NCBI GenBank assembly: GCA_002361955.1
Contig: DESK01000021.1
Coordinates: 1 to 13,504 of the forward strand
Length of the DNA: 13,504 bases
Origin: Lachnospiraceae bacterium UBA3316
GTDB lineage: Bacteria; Bacillota; Clostridia; Lachnospirales; Lachnospiraceae
Reading direction: 5' to 3'
This document shows, piece after piece, positions 1 to 6,339 of the stretch. Below the pieces are notes generated by a model, which saw nothing but the letters and a program-made list of their open reading frames with translations, did no database searches and was not told the origin of the DNA. Made by a program: the position numbers and the translations under genes. Every line of letters starts with the position of its first letter. The stretch's first letter is position 1.

Positions 1-47
1 CGCAGGAAACCAAATACTCCGCTCCGCTCCGTGCTTGGTTTCCTGCG
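1..47. repeat. 13-bp perfect inverted repeat (hairpin element)
   Basis: Positions 1-13 (cgcaggaaaccaa) are the exact reverse complement of 35-47, with a 21-nt loop built on a repeated ctccg motif. The element lies 5 bp past the stop codon of the minus-strand GIY-YIG gene, so it could protect or terminate that transcript. No U-tract can be seen because the window ends at the stem. The purine/pyrimidine-biased loop resembles those near 2526 and 9561, so a dispersed repeat is the alternative reading. Confidence 0.75.
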
Positions 48-52
48 ATAAG

Positions 53-343
53 TCATATTATAGTTTTGTCACTCTCGTTCGTCAAATGGTTATCAAATTT
101 TTTTACCAGGGCCAGCTTTTCTTTCCTGGTCAGCTGCTTGATCTCCCACTCCCGGCGCATGGCCTCCCGGCGGACCGGAAAGCTTTCATAGTAAACCAGC
201 TCCACAGGCCTGCGGCTCCTGGTGTATTTTGCTCCTTCCCCGCTGTTGTGGGCCTTCATACGCTTGTCCAGGTCATTCGTCCAGCCGGTGTACAGGGTTC
301 CGTCCCTGCATTTTACGATATATGTATAATTTATGCCGTCCAT
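53..343 (-). CDS. GIY-YIG nuclease-domain protein (YhbQ/UPF0213-like)
   Basis: A 96-residue single-domain protein of the GIY-YIG nuclease superfamily, closest in size and motif order to the small YhbQ/UPF0213 group. The first half-motif appears as YTYIVKC near residues 6-12 and the second as LYTGWT near 18-23. Downstream come the conserved Arg and His (KRMKAH), an AKYTRSRRPVELVYYE segment, and a Glu-containing helix (EAMRREWEIK), which is the usual order. Proteins of this group are linked to DNA cleavage or repair, but the physiological substrate is unsettled. The reading frame stays open to 427, but the ATG at 343 places the domain at the usual distance from the N-terminus; the upstream residues look like non-coding translation. 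A purine-rich GGAGAGAGG lies about 14 nt upstream, which is long for a ribosome binding site. The gene appears monocistronic. Confidence 0.85.
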   Translation of the reverse strand: MDGINYTYIVKCRDGTLYTGWTNDLDKRMKAHNSGEGAKYTRSRRPVELVYYESFPVRREAMRREWEIKQLTRKEKLALVKKFDNHLTNESDKTII

Positions 344-453
344 CCTTTTGCATACATCCTCTCTCCAAAGACAGGCATCCGGCGCCTTCCCGTATGTAGA
401 GCGCACACGCCTTCGCGTACACGCCATGTTCTATATAAAGCAGCCGATATGGC

Positions 454-473
454 GCCTTCCCCGCCGGGAAGGC
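454..473. repeat. 8-bp perfect hairpin in the GIY-YIG/spoIIQ gap
   Basis: gccttccc (454-461) and gggaaggc (466-473) form a perfect GC-rich stem with a cgcc loop. It sits between the end of spoIIQ at 593 and the start of the GIY-YIG gene at 343. No T-run follows on either strand, so a classical intrinsic terminator is not supported. It may be a transcript-end stabiliser for spoIIQ. I see no gene in the rest of 344-592. Confidence 0.5.
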
Positions 474-592
474 CCAAAACGTATCTTACCCAGGAAATTC
501 CCGCCCGAAGGCTCCGTGAATGACCGGCTGCGGATTTTCCTTGCCTTTTCCTTACCAGTATACTACAAATTTTCTCTTTTGTGCATGTCCGC

Positions 593-1405
593 CTACTCAG
601 ACTCCATATACAGGAAGGGATCCACGGGCTCTCCGGCCTGCTTCATCTCAAAGTAAAGGTTGCTGCCCTCCTCGCAGTAATACTTTGTGGGCTCGCTGAC
701 GTATCCCAGGATTTGGCCCTGATCCACAACCTCACCCACAGAGGCGGCTACCTCCTTGAGCTGCCCGTACACCAGCTCGTAGTCATTTCCCAGATCGAGC
801 GTAAGCGTCGTACCCGTCTCCTCATTGACATCGATGGACTCCACGATGCCCCTGGCAGACGCCACCACCTGCCCTCCCGGCTCCGCGCCGATGATCAGTG
901 CCGGATTGCACTTGTACTGGTCCAGCGTGGGAAAATACACCGTAGAATCCATGCTGTAATCCAGGATCACCGAACCGGCCACCGGCCAGGTCAGCGGGGT
1001 TGTGTCATCGTAAGCCACCGTGGGCTGGATATTCGCGGAAGACACGTCCACTGCCGGTTCTGTCTCCCTGTCTGCCAGCAGATCGATTTCCTTCCCCTCC
1101 AGCAAATAGGCGGGATCCACGTCCTTCTCATTGGCCAGGGGCAGGTCGGCCTTCGCCTCCGGCGTACTCGCCTTTTTGGCCTCCGTTTCCTCCACGACCT
1201 TTCTGCCTCCTTCCACCTGGGAGTCCGCCTTCGCCTCCTGGCCAAATTCCGCGTTCAGGTCTGTGAACTGCTCCTGCTCTTCCTTTGCCTTCTCTGCACG
1301 GTCCATCGTATAATAAGTAGTAAACGCCGCGCCACCGACCAGGCAGAGGCTCAAAACAACCATCGCCCGCTTTCTTCCCGTGAATCTTCTTTCCCTGTTC
1401 TGCAT
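593..1405 (-). CDS. spoIIQ: SpoIIQ-like degenerate LytM/M23 sporulation protein
   Basis: A 270-residue membrane-anchored protein with a short basic N-terminus, one transmembrane segment near residues 12-32, an acidic low-complexity linker, and a C-terminal LytM/M23 (lysostaphin-fold) domain from about 135 to the end. In the family, SpoIIQ is made in the forespore and forms the engulfment channel with SpoIIIAH. The fold is recognisable (WPVAGSV, GGQVVASARGIVESI, VGEVVDQGQILGYV, LYFEMK..GEPVDP). The metal and catalytic positions are lost: the first His aligns with Asn in KCNPAL, the Asp with Ile, the YxHL His with Gln in YGQL, and HLHFE reads NLYFE. It is therefore predicted to be a non-enzymatic scaffold. 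The ATG at 1405 is preferred over an in-frame GTG at 1414, because that GTG lies inside the GAGGTGA ribosome binding site 5 nt upstream of the ATG. It follows spoIID by 79 bp on the same strand, the order common in Clostridia. Family assignment by architecture and neighbour. Confidence 0.82.
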   Translation of the reverse strand: MQNRERRFTGRKRAMVVLSLCLVGGAAFTTYYTMDRAEKAKEEQEQFTDLNAEFGQEAKADSQVEGGRKVVEETEAKKASTPEAKADLPLANEKDVDPAYLLEGKEIDLLADRETEPAVDVSSANIQPTVAYDDTTPLTWPVAGSVILDYSMDSTVYFPTLDQYKCNPALIIGAEPGGQVVASARGIVESIDVNEETGTTLTLDLGNDYELVYGQLKEVAASVGEVVDQGQILGYVSEPTKYYCEEGSNLYFEMKQAGEPVDPFLYMESE

Positions 1406-1484
1406 AATCTTCACCTCATACTATAATTGTTTTTGCGCGACCGTTTGAGTCACGTTTTTCTTTCAACTATAGCATTTCCCGGAA

Positions 1485-2381
1485 TTATGAAATTATACAG
1501 TTTTTAAAATAATAGGAAAGAATCTCCCTGTAATCCGCCCCCGTCTCCGCCATGCGCCTGGCCCCGTAGAGGCTCAGGCCCAGGCCGTGCCCCAGGCCCT
1601 TGGTGGTGATCCGAAGCAGCTCCCCCGTCTTTTCTATATAAAAACAGCTGGAGGCCAGCCCGAGAAGGCTGCGGAACTTTTCCCCCGTCATCTCCTGGCT
1701 GCCGGCCCGCACCTTCGTCACATAGCCGCTCTCATCCCTCTCCAGGATTTCAATCTGCTTCTTTCCCTTGTCAAAGGCCCCCGGATACTCTGCCGTAATG
1801 CAGGCCTGCACCGTCTCCGGCTCTGCCATGCCCACAAAAAGATACTTTTCCGACTCCGCGTCCTGCCTGCTCTCCACAGCCGTCAGCCAGCCATACTCCC
1901 TGCCCAGTCCCGCCTCCTGGCCGGAGCGTGTCCTGCCGCTGCTCAGCGCATGATAGGGAGCCTGGACGAGAGCGCCCTGAACCGTAAGCGTCTCCCCATT
2001 CGTCTCCTCCGCCGCCTGCACCATCTTTTCCAGGATGCCCTGATTCTCCATTTCCTCCAGCGTCAGGTATTCCTCTGCCAGCAGGCTGCCCGGATGATCC
2101 TGGCTGTATTTTTTCAGATTCGTCCGCACCACCACCACCTGCGCCTTTACCGCCTCCAAAGGCCACTCCTTTTCCATCTCCTGGGCCGCCACGCCGCACA
2201 CATAATCCTCAAAAGAAATCTCCCGGATCCCCTCCTCCGTCTTCACGGAAATAAAATTTTCCGACGCCCGCATTCTGCCGTAGGATTCCTTCACCTGGGG
2301 AGAGCCCAGGGATACGATCACATAGGGCAGGATAAAAATCACCGCCATGGCAGCCAAAAACCTCTGAAATTTTTCTCTCAT
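1485..2381 (-). CDS. spoIID: Stage II sporulation protein D (SpoIID), peptidoglycan lytic transglycosylase
   Basis: A 298-residue protein with an N-terminal membrane anchor (about 8-26) followed by the SpoIID domain. Family members are mother-cell lytic transglycosylases that cleave glycan strands during engulfment, with SpoIIP and SpoIIM. Visible signatures are the N-terminal core VCGVAAQEM..EWPLEAVKAQ..VVRT, whose Glu68 aligns with the catalytic Glu and whose Arg86 lies in the conserved VRT; a YHALSSGRTRSG segment; and the C-terminal GLGHGLGLSLYGARRMAETG block matching the family's GxGHGxGMSQYGA. The usual Gln of SQYGA is Leu here. I do not see the Cys-rich zinc motif reported in some clostridial SpoIID proteins. 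The start ATG has GGGAGGG about 11 nt upstream. A candidate sigma-E promoter is at 2434-2462. The gene leads a probable spoIID-spoIIQ pair. Only the spoIIQ side of this gene is sporulation-related within the window. Confidence 0.93.
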   Translation of the reverse strand: MREKFQRFLAAMAVIFILPYVIVSLGSPQVKESYGRMRASENFISVKTEEGIREISFEDYVCGVAAQEMEKEWPLEAVKAQVVVVRTNLKKYSQDHPGSLLAEEYLTLEEMENQGILEKMVQAAEETNGETLTVQGALVQAPYHALSSGRTRSGQEAGLGREYGWLTAVESRQDAESEKYLFVGMAEPETVQACITAEYPGAFDKGKKQIEILERDESGYVTKVRAGSQEMTGEKFRSLLGLASSCFYIEKTGELLRITTKGLGHGLGLSLYGARRMAETGADYREILSYYFKNCIIS

Positions 2382-2433
2382 ATAGAACTTGTCCCTCCCG
2401 CTCCCTGCGTTATCCTCCGCAGGCTTTTTCTCT

Positions 2434-2462
2434 ATCCTATGAGGGTTCCCGCGAAATTATCC
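2434..2462 (-). promoter_or_regulatory. Candidate sigma-E promoter for spoIID
   Basis: On the minus strand GGATAATT (2455-2462) and CATAGGAT (2434-2441) are separated by 13 nt and lie 53-81 nt upstream of the spoIID start. They resemble the sigma-E elements (ATA-centred -35, CATA-starting -10), and spoIID is a classical sigma-E gene in Bacillus subtilis. Match by eye only. A small CCTGCG/CGCAGG hairpin (2404-2423) would lie in the leader. Confidence 0.5.
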
Positions 2463-2470
2463 GCGTAGGT

Positions 2471-2499
2471 TGTCACTGTTCGCTTCGTTCACAGTAACA
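2471..2499. repeat. Imperfect inverted repeat with tcgcttcgttc loop
   Basis: tgtcactgt (2471-2479) and acagtaaca (2491-2499) pair at 8 of 9 positions around an 11-nt loop. It lies in the divergent spoIID/dapA gap, upstream of the candidate spoIID promoter and far from dapA. There is no U-tract, so a terminator is unlikely. A dispersed repeat element or a relic is possible. Confidence 0.5.
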
Positions 2500-2648
2500 T
2501 TCACAAATCCATCGAAAATTATCTACGCTCCGCTTCGCGAATGGGACTTGCCCACACCTGAATCCCTTTCTTACGGTCTGTACAGTAAATGCACAGACCT
2601 ACACGAACAGCAACTATGGGTTCCATTTATTTTCAACAGTATTTCCTA
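2500..2648. other. Intergenic stretch without a recognisable gene; contains a 7-bp hairpin
   Basis: This is the central part of the 379-bp spoIID/dapA divergent region. I see no convincing coding sequence on either strand. GGTCTGT (2575-2581) and ACAGACC (2593-2599) form a perfect 7-bp inverted repeat with an 11-nt loop. The segment cgctccgcttcgcg at 2526-2539 echoes loop sequences of the hairpins at 14-34 and 9561-9570. I found no T-box or lysine riboswitch consensus here. Confidence 0.5.
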
Positions 2649-2677
2649 TTGTTTCTCCCGGCTATCTGCGCTATGAT
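2649..2677 (+). promoter_or_regulatory. Candidate sigma-A promoter for dapA
   Basis: TTGTTT (2649-2654) is separated by 17 nt from TATGAT (2672-2677). The -10 is a good match; the -35 matches at only its first three bases. Predicted initiation near 2684 gives a leader of about 77 nt containing the stem-loop at 2694-2723. Assigned by eye. Confidence 0.45.
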
Positions 2678-2693
2678 AAAGAAGTCAAAAAAC

Positions 2694-2723
2694 GTTGCCT
2701 GTCAGCCGGGGCTGAAGGGCAAC
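2694..2723 (+). promoter_or_regulatory. Stem-loop in the dapA leader
   Basis: gttgcc (2694-2699) pairs with ggcaac (2718-2723), and inside it tcagc (2702-2706) pairs with gctga (2711-2715) around a cggg loop. This gives an 11-bp stem with a small internal loop. It ends 24 nt before the GGAGG ribosome binding site of dapA. No uninterrupted U-run follows directly (a short tttt begins at 2733), so termination would be weak. It may stabilise or regulate the mRNA. Confidence 0.5.
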
Positions 2724-2760
2724 AGAATCTGCTTTTTAGCTTACTACGGAGGTTTTCTAT

Positions 2761-3651
2761 ATGAAGACAACGATTTTTAGGGGCTCCGGCACTGCGCTGA
2801 TCACCCCTATGGATGAAAATGGAGATATATACTATGAGAAGCTGGAGGAGCTGCTGGAGGAACAGATCGCGGAGGGAACGGACGCAGTGATCGTCGCAGG
2901 AACAACCGGTGAGTCAGCCTGCCTGACTGCCGACGAGCACTCCCGCCTGATCCGGTTCTGCTCCAAAACGGTACACGGCAGGATCCCTGTCATCGCGGGA
3001 GCAGGCTCCAACTGCACCGCCCACGCCCAGGAGCTGTGTGAAAGCGCCGAAAAGGCCGGGGCGGACGCCCTTCTTTTGGTGACTCCCTACTACAATAAAT
3101 GTTCCCAGGAAGGGCTCGTCCGCCACTACGCGGCCTGCGCCGGCAGAACCACCCTTCCCCTGATCCTCTACAATGTGCCAAGCAGGACCGGCGTCAATAT
3201 CCAGCCTTCCACCTACGAAAAGCTGGTGGAGATTCCAAATATCGCCGCCGTCAAGGAGGCCAGCGGCGACTTTACCCAGATTTCCAGGATTGCCGCCCAG
3301 TACGGAGACCGCCTGGACATCTACTGCGGCAACGACGACCAGATCATCCCCATGCTGTCCATCGGGGCCAAGGGCGTCATCTCCGTCCTGTCCAATATCT
3401 GCCCGGCCGATGTCCACAGGATCTGTGCCTCCTACCAGGCAGGCAACCAAAAGGAGAGCAAACGGCTTCAGCTGATCTACGAAAAGCTCATCGCCGCCCT
3501 GTTTTCCGACGTAAATCCCATCCCCGTAAAGACGGCCATGAACCTGATGGGAAAACAGGTGGGGCCCTGCCGCCTTCCCCTCTGCGAGATGGAGGACGGA
3601 GCCAGGGAAGCCCTGCGCCGGTGCCTTGCGGAATACCATCTGCTTCCGTAA
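2761..3651 (+). CDS. dapA: 4-hydroxy-tetrahydrodipicolinate synthase (DapA)
   Basis: A 296-residue TIM-barrel aldolase of the DHDPS/N-acetylneuraminate lyase family, the normal length. It condenses pyruvate with aspartate-semialdehyde, the first committed step to lysine and meso-diaminopimelate; in spore formers its product line also feeds dipicolinic acid. Visible residues: the GTTGES pyruvate-binding loop (Thr48, Thr49), Tyr110/Tyr111 in VTPYYNK, Tyr137 in LYNVPSRTG with Arg142 as the likely aspartate-semialdehyde ligand, and the Schiff-base Lys165 in AAVKEASGD. This pattern separates DapA from sugar-acid lyases of the fold. The ATG has GGAGG 8 nt upstream. It stands alone here: no dapB follows, and a bidirectional terminator lies 106 bp downstream. 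It is divergent from the spoIID-spoIIQ pair, an arrangement that may be coincidental. Confidence 0.95.
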   Translation: MKTTIFRGSGTALITPMDENGDIYYEKLEELLEEQIAEGTDAVIVAGTTGESACLTADEHSRLIRFCSKTVHGRIPVIAGAGSNCTAHAQELCESAEKAGADALLLVTPYYNKCSQEGLVRHYAACAGRTTLPLILYNVPSRTGVNIQPSTYEKLVEIPNIAAVKEASGDFTQISRIAAQYGDRLDIYCGNDDQIIPMLSIGAKGVISVLSNICPADVHRICASYQAGNQKESKRLQLIYEKLIAALFSDVNPIPVKTAMNLMGKQVGPCRLPLCEMEDGAREALRRCLAEYHLLP

Positions 3652-3757
3652 CGGATCGTCAAATCCCCCGCGGCTGCCGCCAACTATCCGCACAAGTACG
3701 GCTGCCTGGCCGTTGCCCGGGGAAACAGACGAACCTGACTGCCCTCCGGAGCTTTCA

Positions 3758-3804
3758 AAAAACCCCCTGCACAGCCTGATCTCCAGACTGCGCAGGGGGT
3801 TTTT
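3758..3804. terminator. Bidirectional intrinsic terminator between dapA and glgP
   Basis: aaaaaccccctgc (3758-3770) is the exact reverse complement of gcagggggttttt (3792-3804). The stem can extend inward by cag/ctg after one mismatch. It has a T-run at the 3' end on both strands, so it can stop both dapA (plus) and the converging glgP, whose stop codon lies 23 bp to the right. Confidence 0.93.
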
Positions 3805-3826
3805 ATTTCTGCTTTTTATATCTGTT

Positions 3827-6280
3827 TTATAAAGTCACCTTATCCAGATGCCAGATCTCATCTACATACTGCTGGATCGTTCTGTCGGAAGTAAACTTTC
3901 CGCAGCAGGCCACGTTGAGCATAGCCATCCTTGCCCAGCACTCCTCGTCTCTGTAGGCTTCCTCCACCCTCTTCTGGGCTGCCGCGTAAGACTTGAAGTC
4001 CGCCAGAATAAAGTAGGTATCTGCCCTGTCGCTGCACTGGGTGTTCAGCAGGGAATTATACAGATCGCGGAACATCTCTCTGTCATTTCCTGAATACTCG
4101 CCGTTGATCAGCTGCATCAGTACCCGGCGGATATCCTGGTCGTTATTGAAGTAATCCATCGGATAGTAGCCGCCATTTCTCTCGAAGTTGATGACTTCGT
4201 CGGAAGACAGTCCGAAGATAAAGGCGTTCTCCTCGCCTACCTCCTGAACGATCTCCACATTCGCGCCGTCCATGGTTCCCAGAGTGGGCGCTCCGTTCAG
4301 CATGAACTTCATGTTTCCTGTACCGGACGCCTCCTTACTTGCCGTAGATATCTGCTCAGATACGTCTGCGGCGGCAAAGATCCACTCTGCGTTGGATACG
4401 CGGTAGTCCTCAATAAATACCACCTTCAGCTTGCCCTTGATGGACGCGTCGTTGTTGATCACATCAGCCACAGAATTGATCAGCTTGATGGTCTGCTTCG
4501 CGCGGCGGTAACCGGCAGCAGCCTTCGCGCCGAAGATAAAGGTTCTCGGATAGAAATCCATCTCCGGATGATCCTTGATGGTATTGTACAGATACATCAC
4601 ATGGAGAATGTTCAGAAGCTGTCTCTTGTACTCGTGAAGCCTCTTTACCTGCACGTCAAAGATGGACCGCGGATCTACGTCAATGCCATTGTGCTCTTTG
4701 ATATATTTCGCAAGGCGAACCTTGTTTCTGTATTTGATGTTCATGAACTCCTGCTGAGCCTTCTTGTCATCCACATAGATTTTCAGCTTGGAGATCTGGG
4801 ACAGATCGGTGATCCACTCGTCCCCGATATGGTCTGTCACCCATTTTGCCAGCAGCGGATTTCCGTGAAGCAGGAAACGCCTCTGAGTGATACCGTTGGT
4901 CTTGTTATTAAACTTCTCCGGCATCATCTCGTAGAAATCACGGAGCTCCTGATTCTTCAGAATCTCTGTGTGCAGGGCAGCCACGCCGTTTACGGAATAG
5001 CCTGCCGCGATAGCCAGATGGGCCATCTTCACCTGTCCGTCATAGATGATCGCCATCTTGCGGATCTTCTCCTGGTTACCCGGGTATTTCGCTTTGATCT
5101 CCTCCACAAATCTGCGGTTGATCTCCTCCACGATCTGATAGATACGGGGAAGGAGCCTTGAGAACAGCTCGATGGGCCATTTTTCCAGAGCCTCTGCCAT
5201 AATGGTGTGATTGGTGTAGGCGCAGGTCTTTGTGGTCACTGCCCATGCCTCATCCCAGCCAAGTCCTTCCTCATCCATCAGGATACGCATCAGCTCTGCC
5301 ACAGCCACTGTGGGATGGGTATCGTTGAGCTGGAAGGTTGCCTTCTCATAGAACTTGCGGATGTCGCTGTGATGCTTCTTGTATTTCGCGATCGCCGCCT
5401 GTACGCTGGCGGAGATAAAGAAATACTGCTGCTTCAGACGCAGCTCCTTGCCTGCATAGTGCTCGTCAGCCGGATACAGGACCTCAACGATATTCTTCGC
5501 CAGGTTCTCCTGCTCCACAGCCTTCATATATTCGCCCTTGTTGAAATGGTCAAGCTGGAAGTCGTTGATGGCCTCCGCATCCCATACACGCAAGGTGTTT
5601 ACAATCCCGTTTCCATATCCGATGATGGGGATATCAAAGGGTACGGCACGAACGGACTGATAGTCCCTCTGGATAAACTTGTTCTGGCCTGTGGCGGGGT
5701 CGTACTGAACTTCCACGTAGCCGCCGAATTTTACTTCCTTGGCGTACTCCGGGCGGCGCAGCTCAAAGGGATTGCCGTCCTTTAACCAGTTGTCGGGAAC
5801 CTCCACCTGATAGCCGTCCTTGATCTGCTGTTTGAACATACCGTAACGGTAACGGATACCGCAGCCATAAGCGCTGTATCCCAGGGTTGCCAGTGAATCC
5901 AGGAAGCAGGCTGCCAGTCTTCCCAGGCCGCCGTTTCCAAGAGCCGCATCCGGCTCCTGATCCTCGATCACGTTCAGATCCAGTCCGATTTCCTCCAGGG
6001 CTTCTTTTACCTCGTCATACTCACAGAGATTGATCAGATTGTTTCCAAGGGCACGGCCCATCAGGAACTCCATGGACATATAATAGACGATCTTCGGATC
6101 CTCTTTCTCATACTTTTCCTGGGTGGCCAGCCAATTGTCAATGATCGTATCCTTTACTGCATAGGAAACTGCCTGGAAAATCTGCTGCTGTGTAGCTTCA
6201 TCGAGGTTTTTGCGGTAAAGAGTCTTAACGTTATTCTTTACTTCCGCAATGAATTTCTTCTTGTCAAATTTTTTGTTCAT
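3827..6280 (-). CDS. glgP: Glycogen/maltodextrin phosphorylase (GT35)
   Basis: An 817-residue cytoplasmic GT35 phosphorylase. It uses inorganic phosphate to release glucose-1-phosphate from alpha-1,4-glucan ends, with pyridoxal phosphate as cofactor. Full-length family hallmarks are present: YYMSMEFLMGR near 66-76, GNGGLGRLAACFLDSLATLG near 115-134, QLNDTHPTVAVAELMR in the middle, the VKRLHEYKRQLLN block, and the PLP site EASGTGNMKFMLNG with the Schiff-base Lys658, followed by GTMDGANVEI. There is no long N-terminal regulatory extension of the animal muscle type. Whether it acts on glycogen or on maltodextrins cannot be decided from motifs alone. AGGAGG lies about 8 nt upstream of the ATG. 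It is 59 bp downstream of ileS on the same strand; the gap holds only a weak imperfect hairpin (6297-6304 with 6319-6326, no U-run), so read-through from ileS is plausible. Confidence 0.95.
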   Translation of the reverse strand: MNKKFDKKKFIAEVKNNVKTLYRKNLDEATQQQIFQAVSYAVKDTIIDNWLATQEKYEKEDPKIVYYMSMEFLMGRALGNNLINLCEYDEVKEALEEIGLDLNVIEDQEPDAALGNGGLGRLAACFLDSLATLGYSAYGCGIRYRYGMFKQQIKDGYQVEVPDNWLKDGNPFELRRPEYAKEVKFGGYVEVQYDPATGQNKFIQRDYQSVRAVPFDIPIIGYGNGIVNTLRVWDAEAINDFQLDHFNKGEYMKAVEQENLAKNIVEVLYPADEHYAGKELRLKQQYFFISASVQAAIAKYKKHHSDIRKFYEKATFQLNDTHPTVAVAELMRILMDEEGLGWDEAWAVTTKTCAYTNHTIMAEALEKWPIELFSRLLPRIYQIVEEINRRFVEEIKAKYPGNQEKIRKMAIIYDGQVKMAHLAIAAGYSVNGVAALHTEILKNQELRDFYEMMPEKFNNKTNGITQRRFLLHGNPLLAKWVTDHIGDEWITDLSQISKLKIYVDDKKAQQEFMNIKYRNKVRLAKYIKEHNGIDVDPRSIFDVQVKRLHEYKRQLLNILHVMYLYNTIKDHPEMDFYPRTFIFGAKAAAGYRRAKQTIKLINSVADVINNDASIKGKLKVVFIEDYRVSNAEWIFAAADVSEQISTASKEASGTGNMKFMLNGAPTLGTMDGANVEIVQEVGEENAFIFGLSSDEVINFERNGGYYPMDYFNNDQDIRRVLMQLINGEYSGNDREMFRDLYNSLLNTQCSDRADTYFILADFKSYAAAQKRVEEAYRDEECWARMAMLNVACCGKFTSDRTIQQYVDEIWHLDKVTL

Positions 6281-6339
6281 TTCCTAATCCTCCTCTCCGG
6301 ACGCCATCCCCCCAGACCGCATCCGGCACATCGTTCGTA

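Noticed and set aside
53..427. Longer 124-codon version of the GIY-YIG gene
   Set aside because: The extra 28 residues are Arg-rich and precede the conserved domain start; the internal ATG at 343 gives the usual family length.
581..1426. Plus-strand open frame covering the SpoIIQ-like gene
   Set aside because: The minus-strand frame has a membrane anchor, a LytM fold, a good ribosome binding site and a sporulation neighbour; the plus-strand translation shows no domain.
2500..2760. Lysine riboswitch or T-box upstream of dapA
   Set aside because: No T-box element, specifier region or lysine riboswitch core could be found; only simple hairpins are present.
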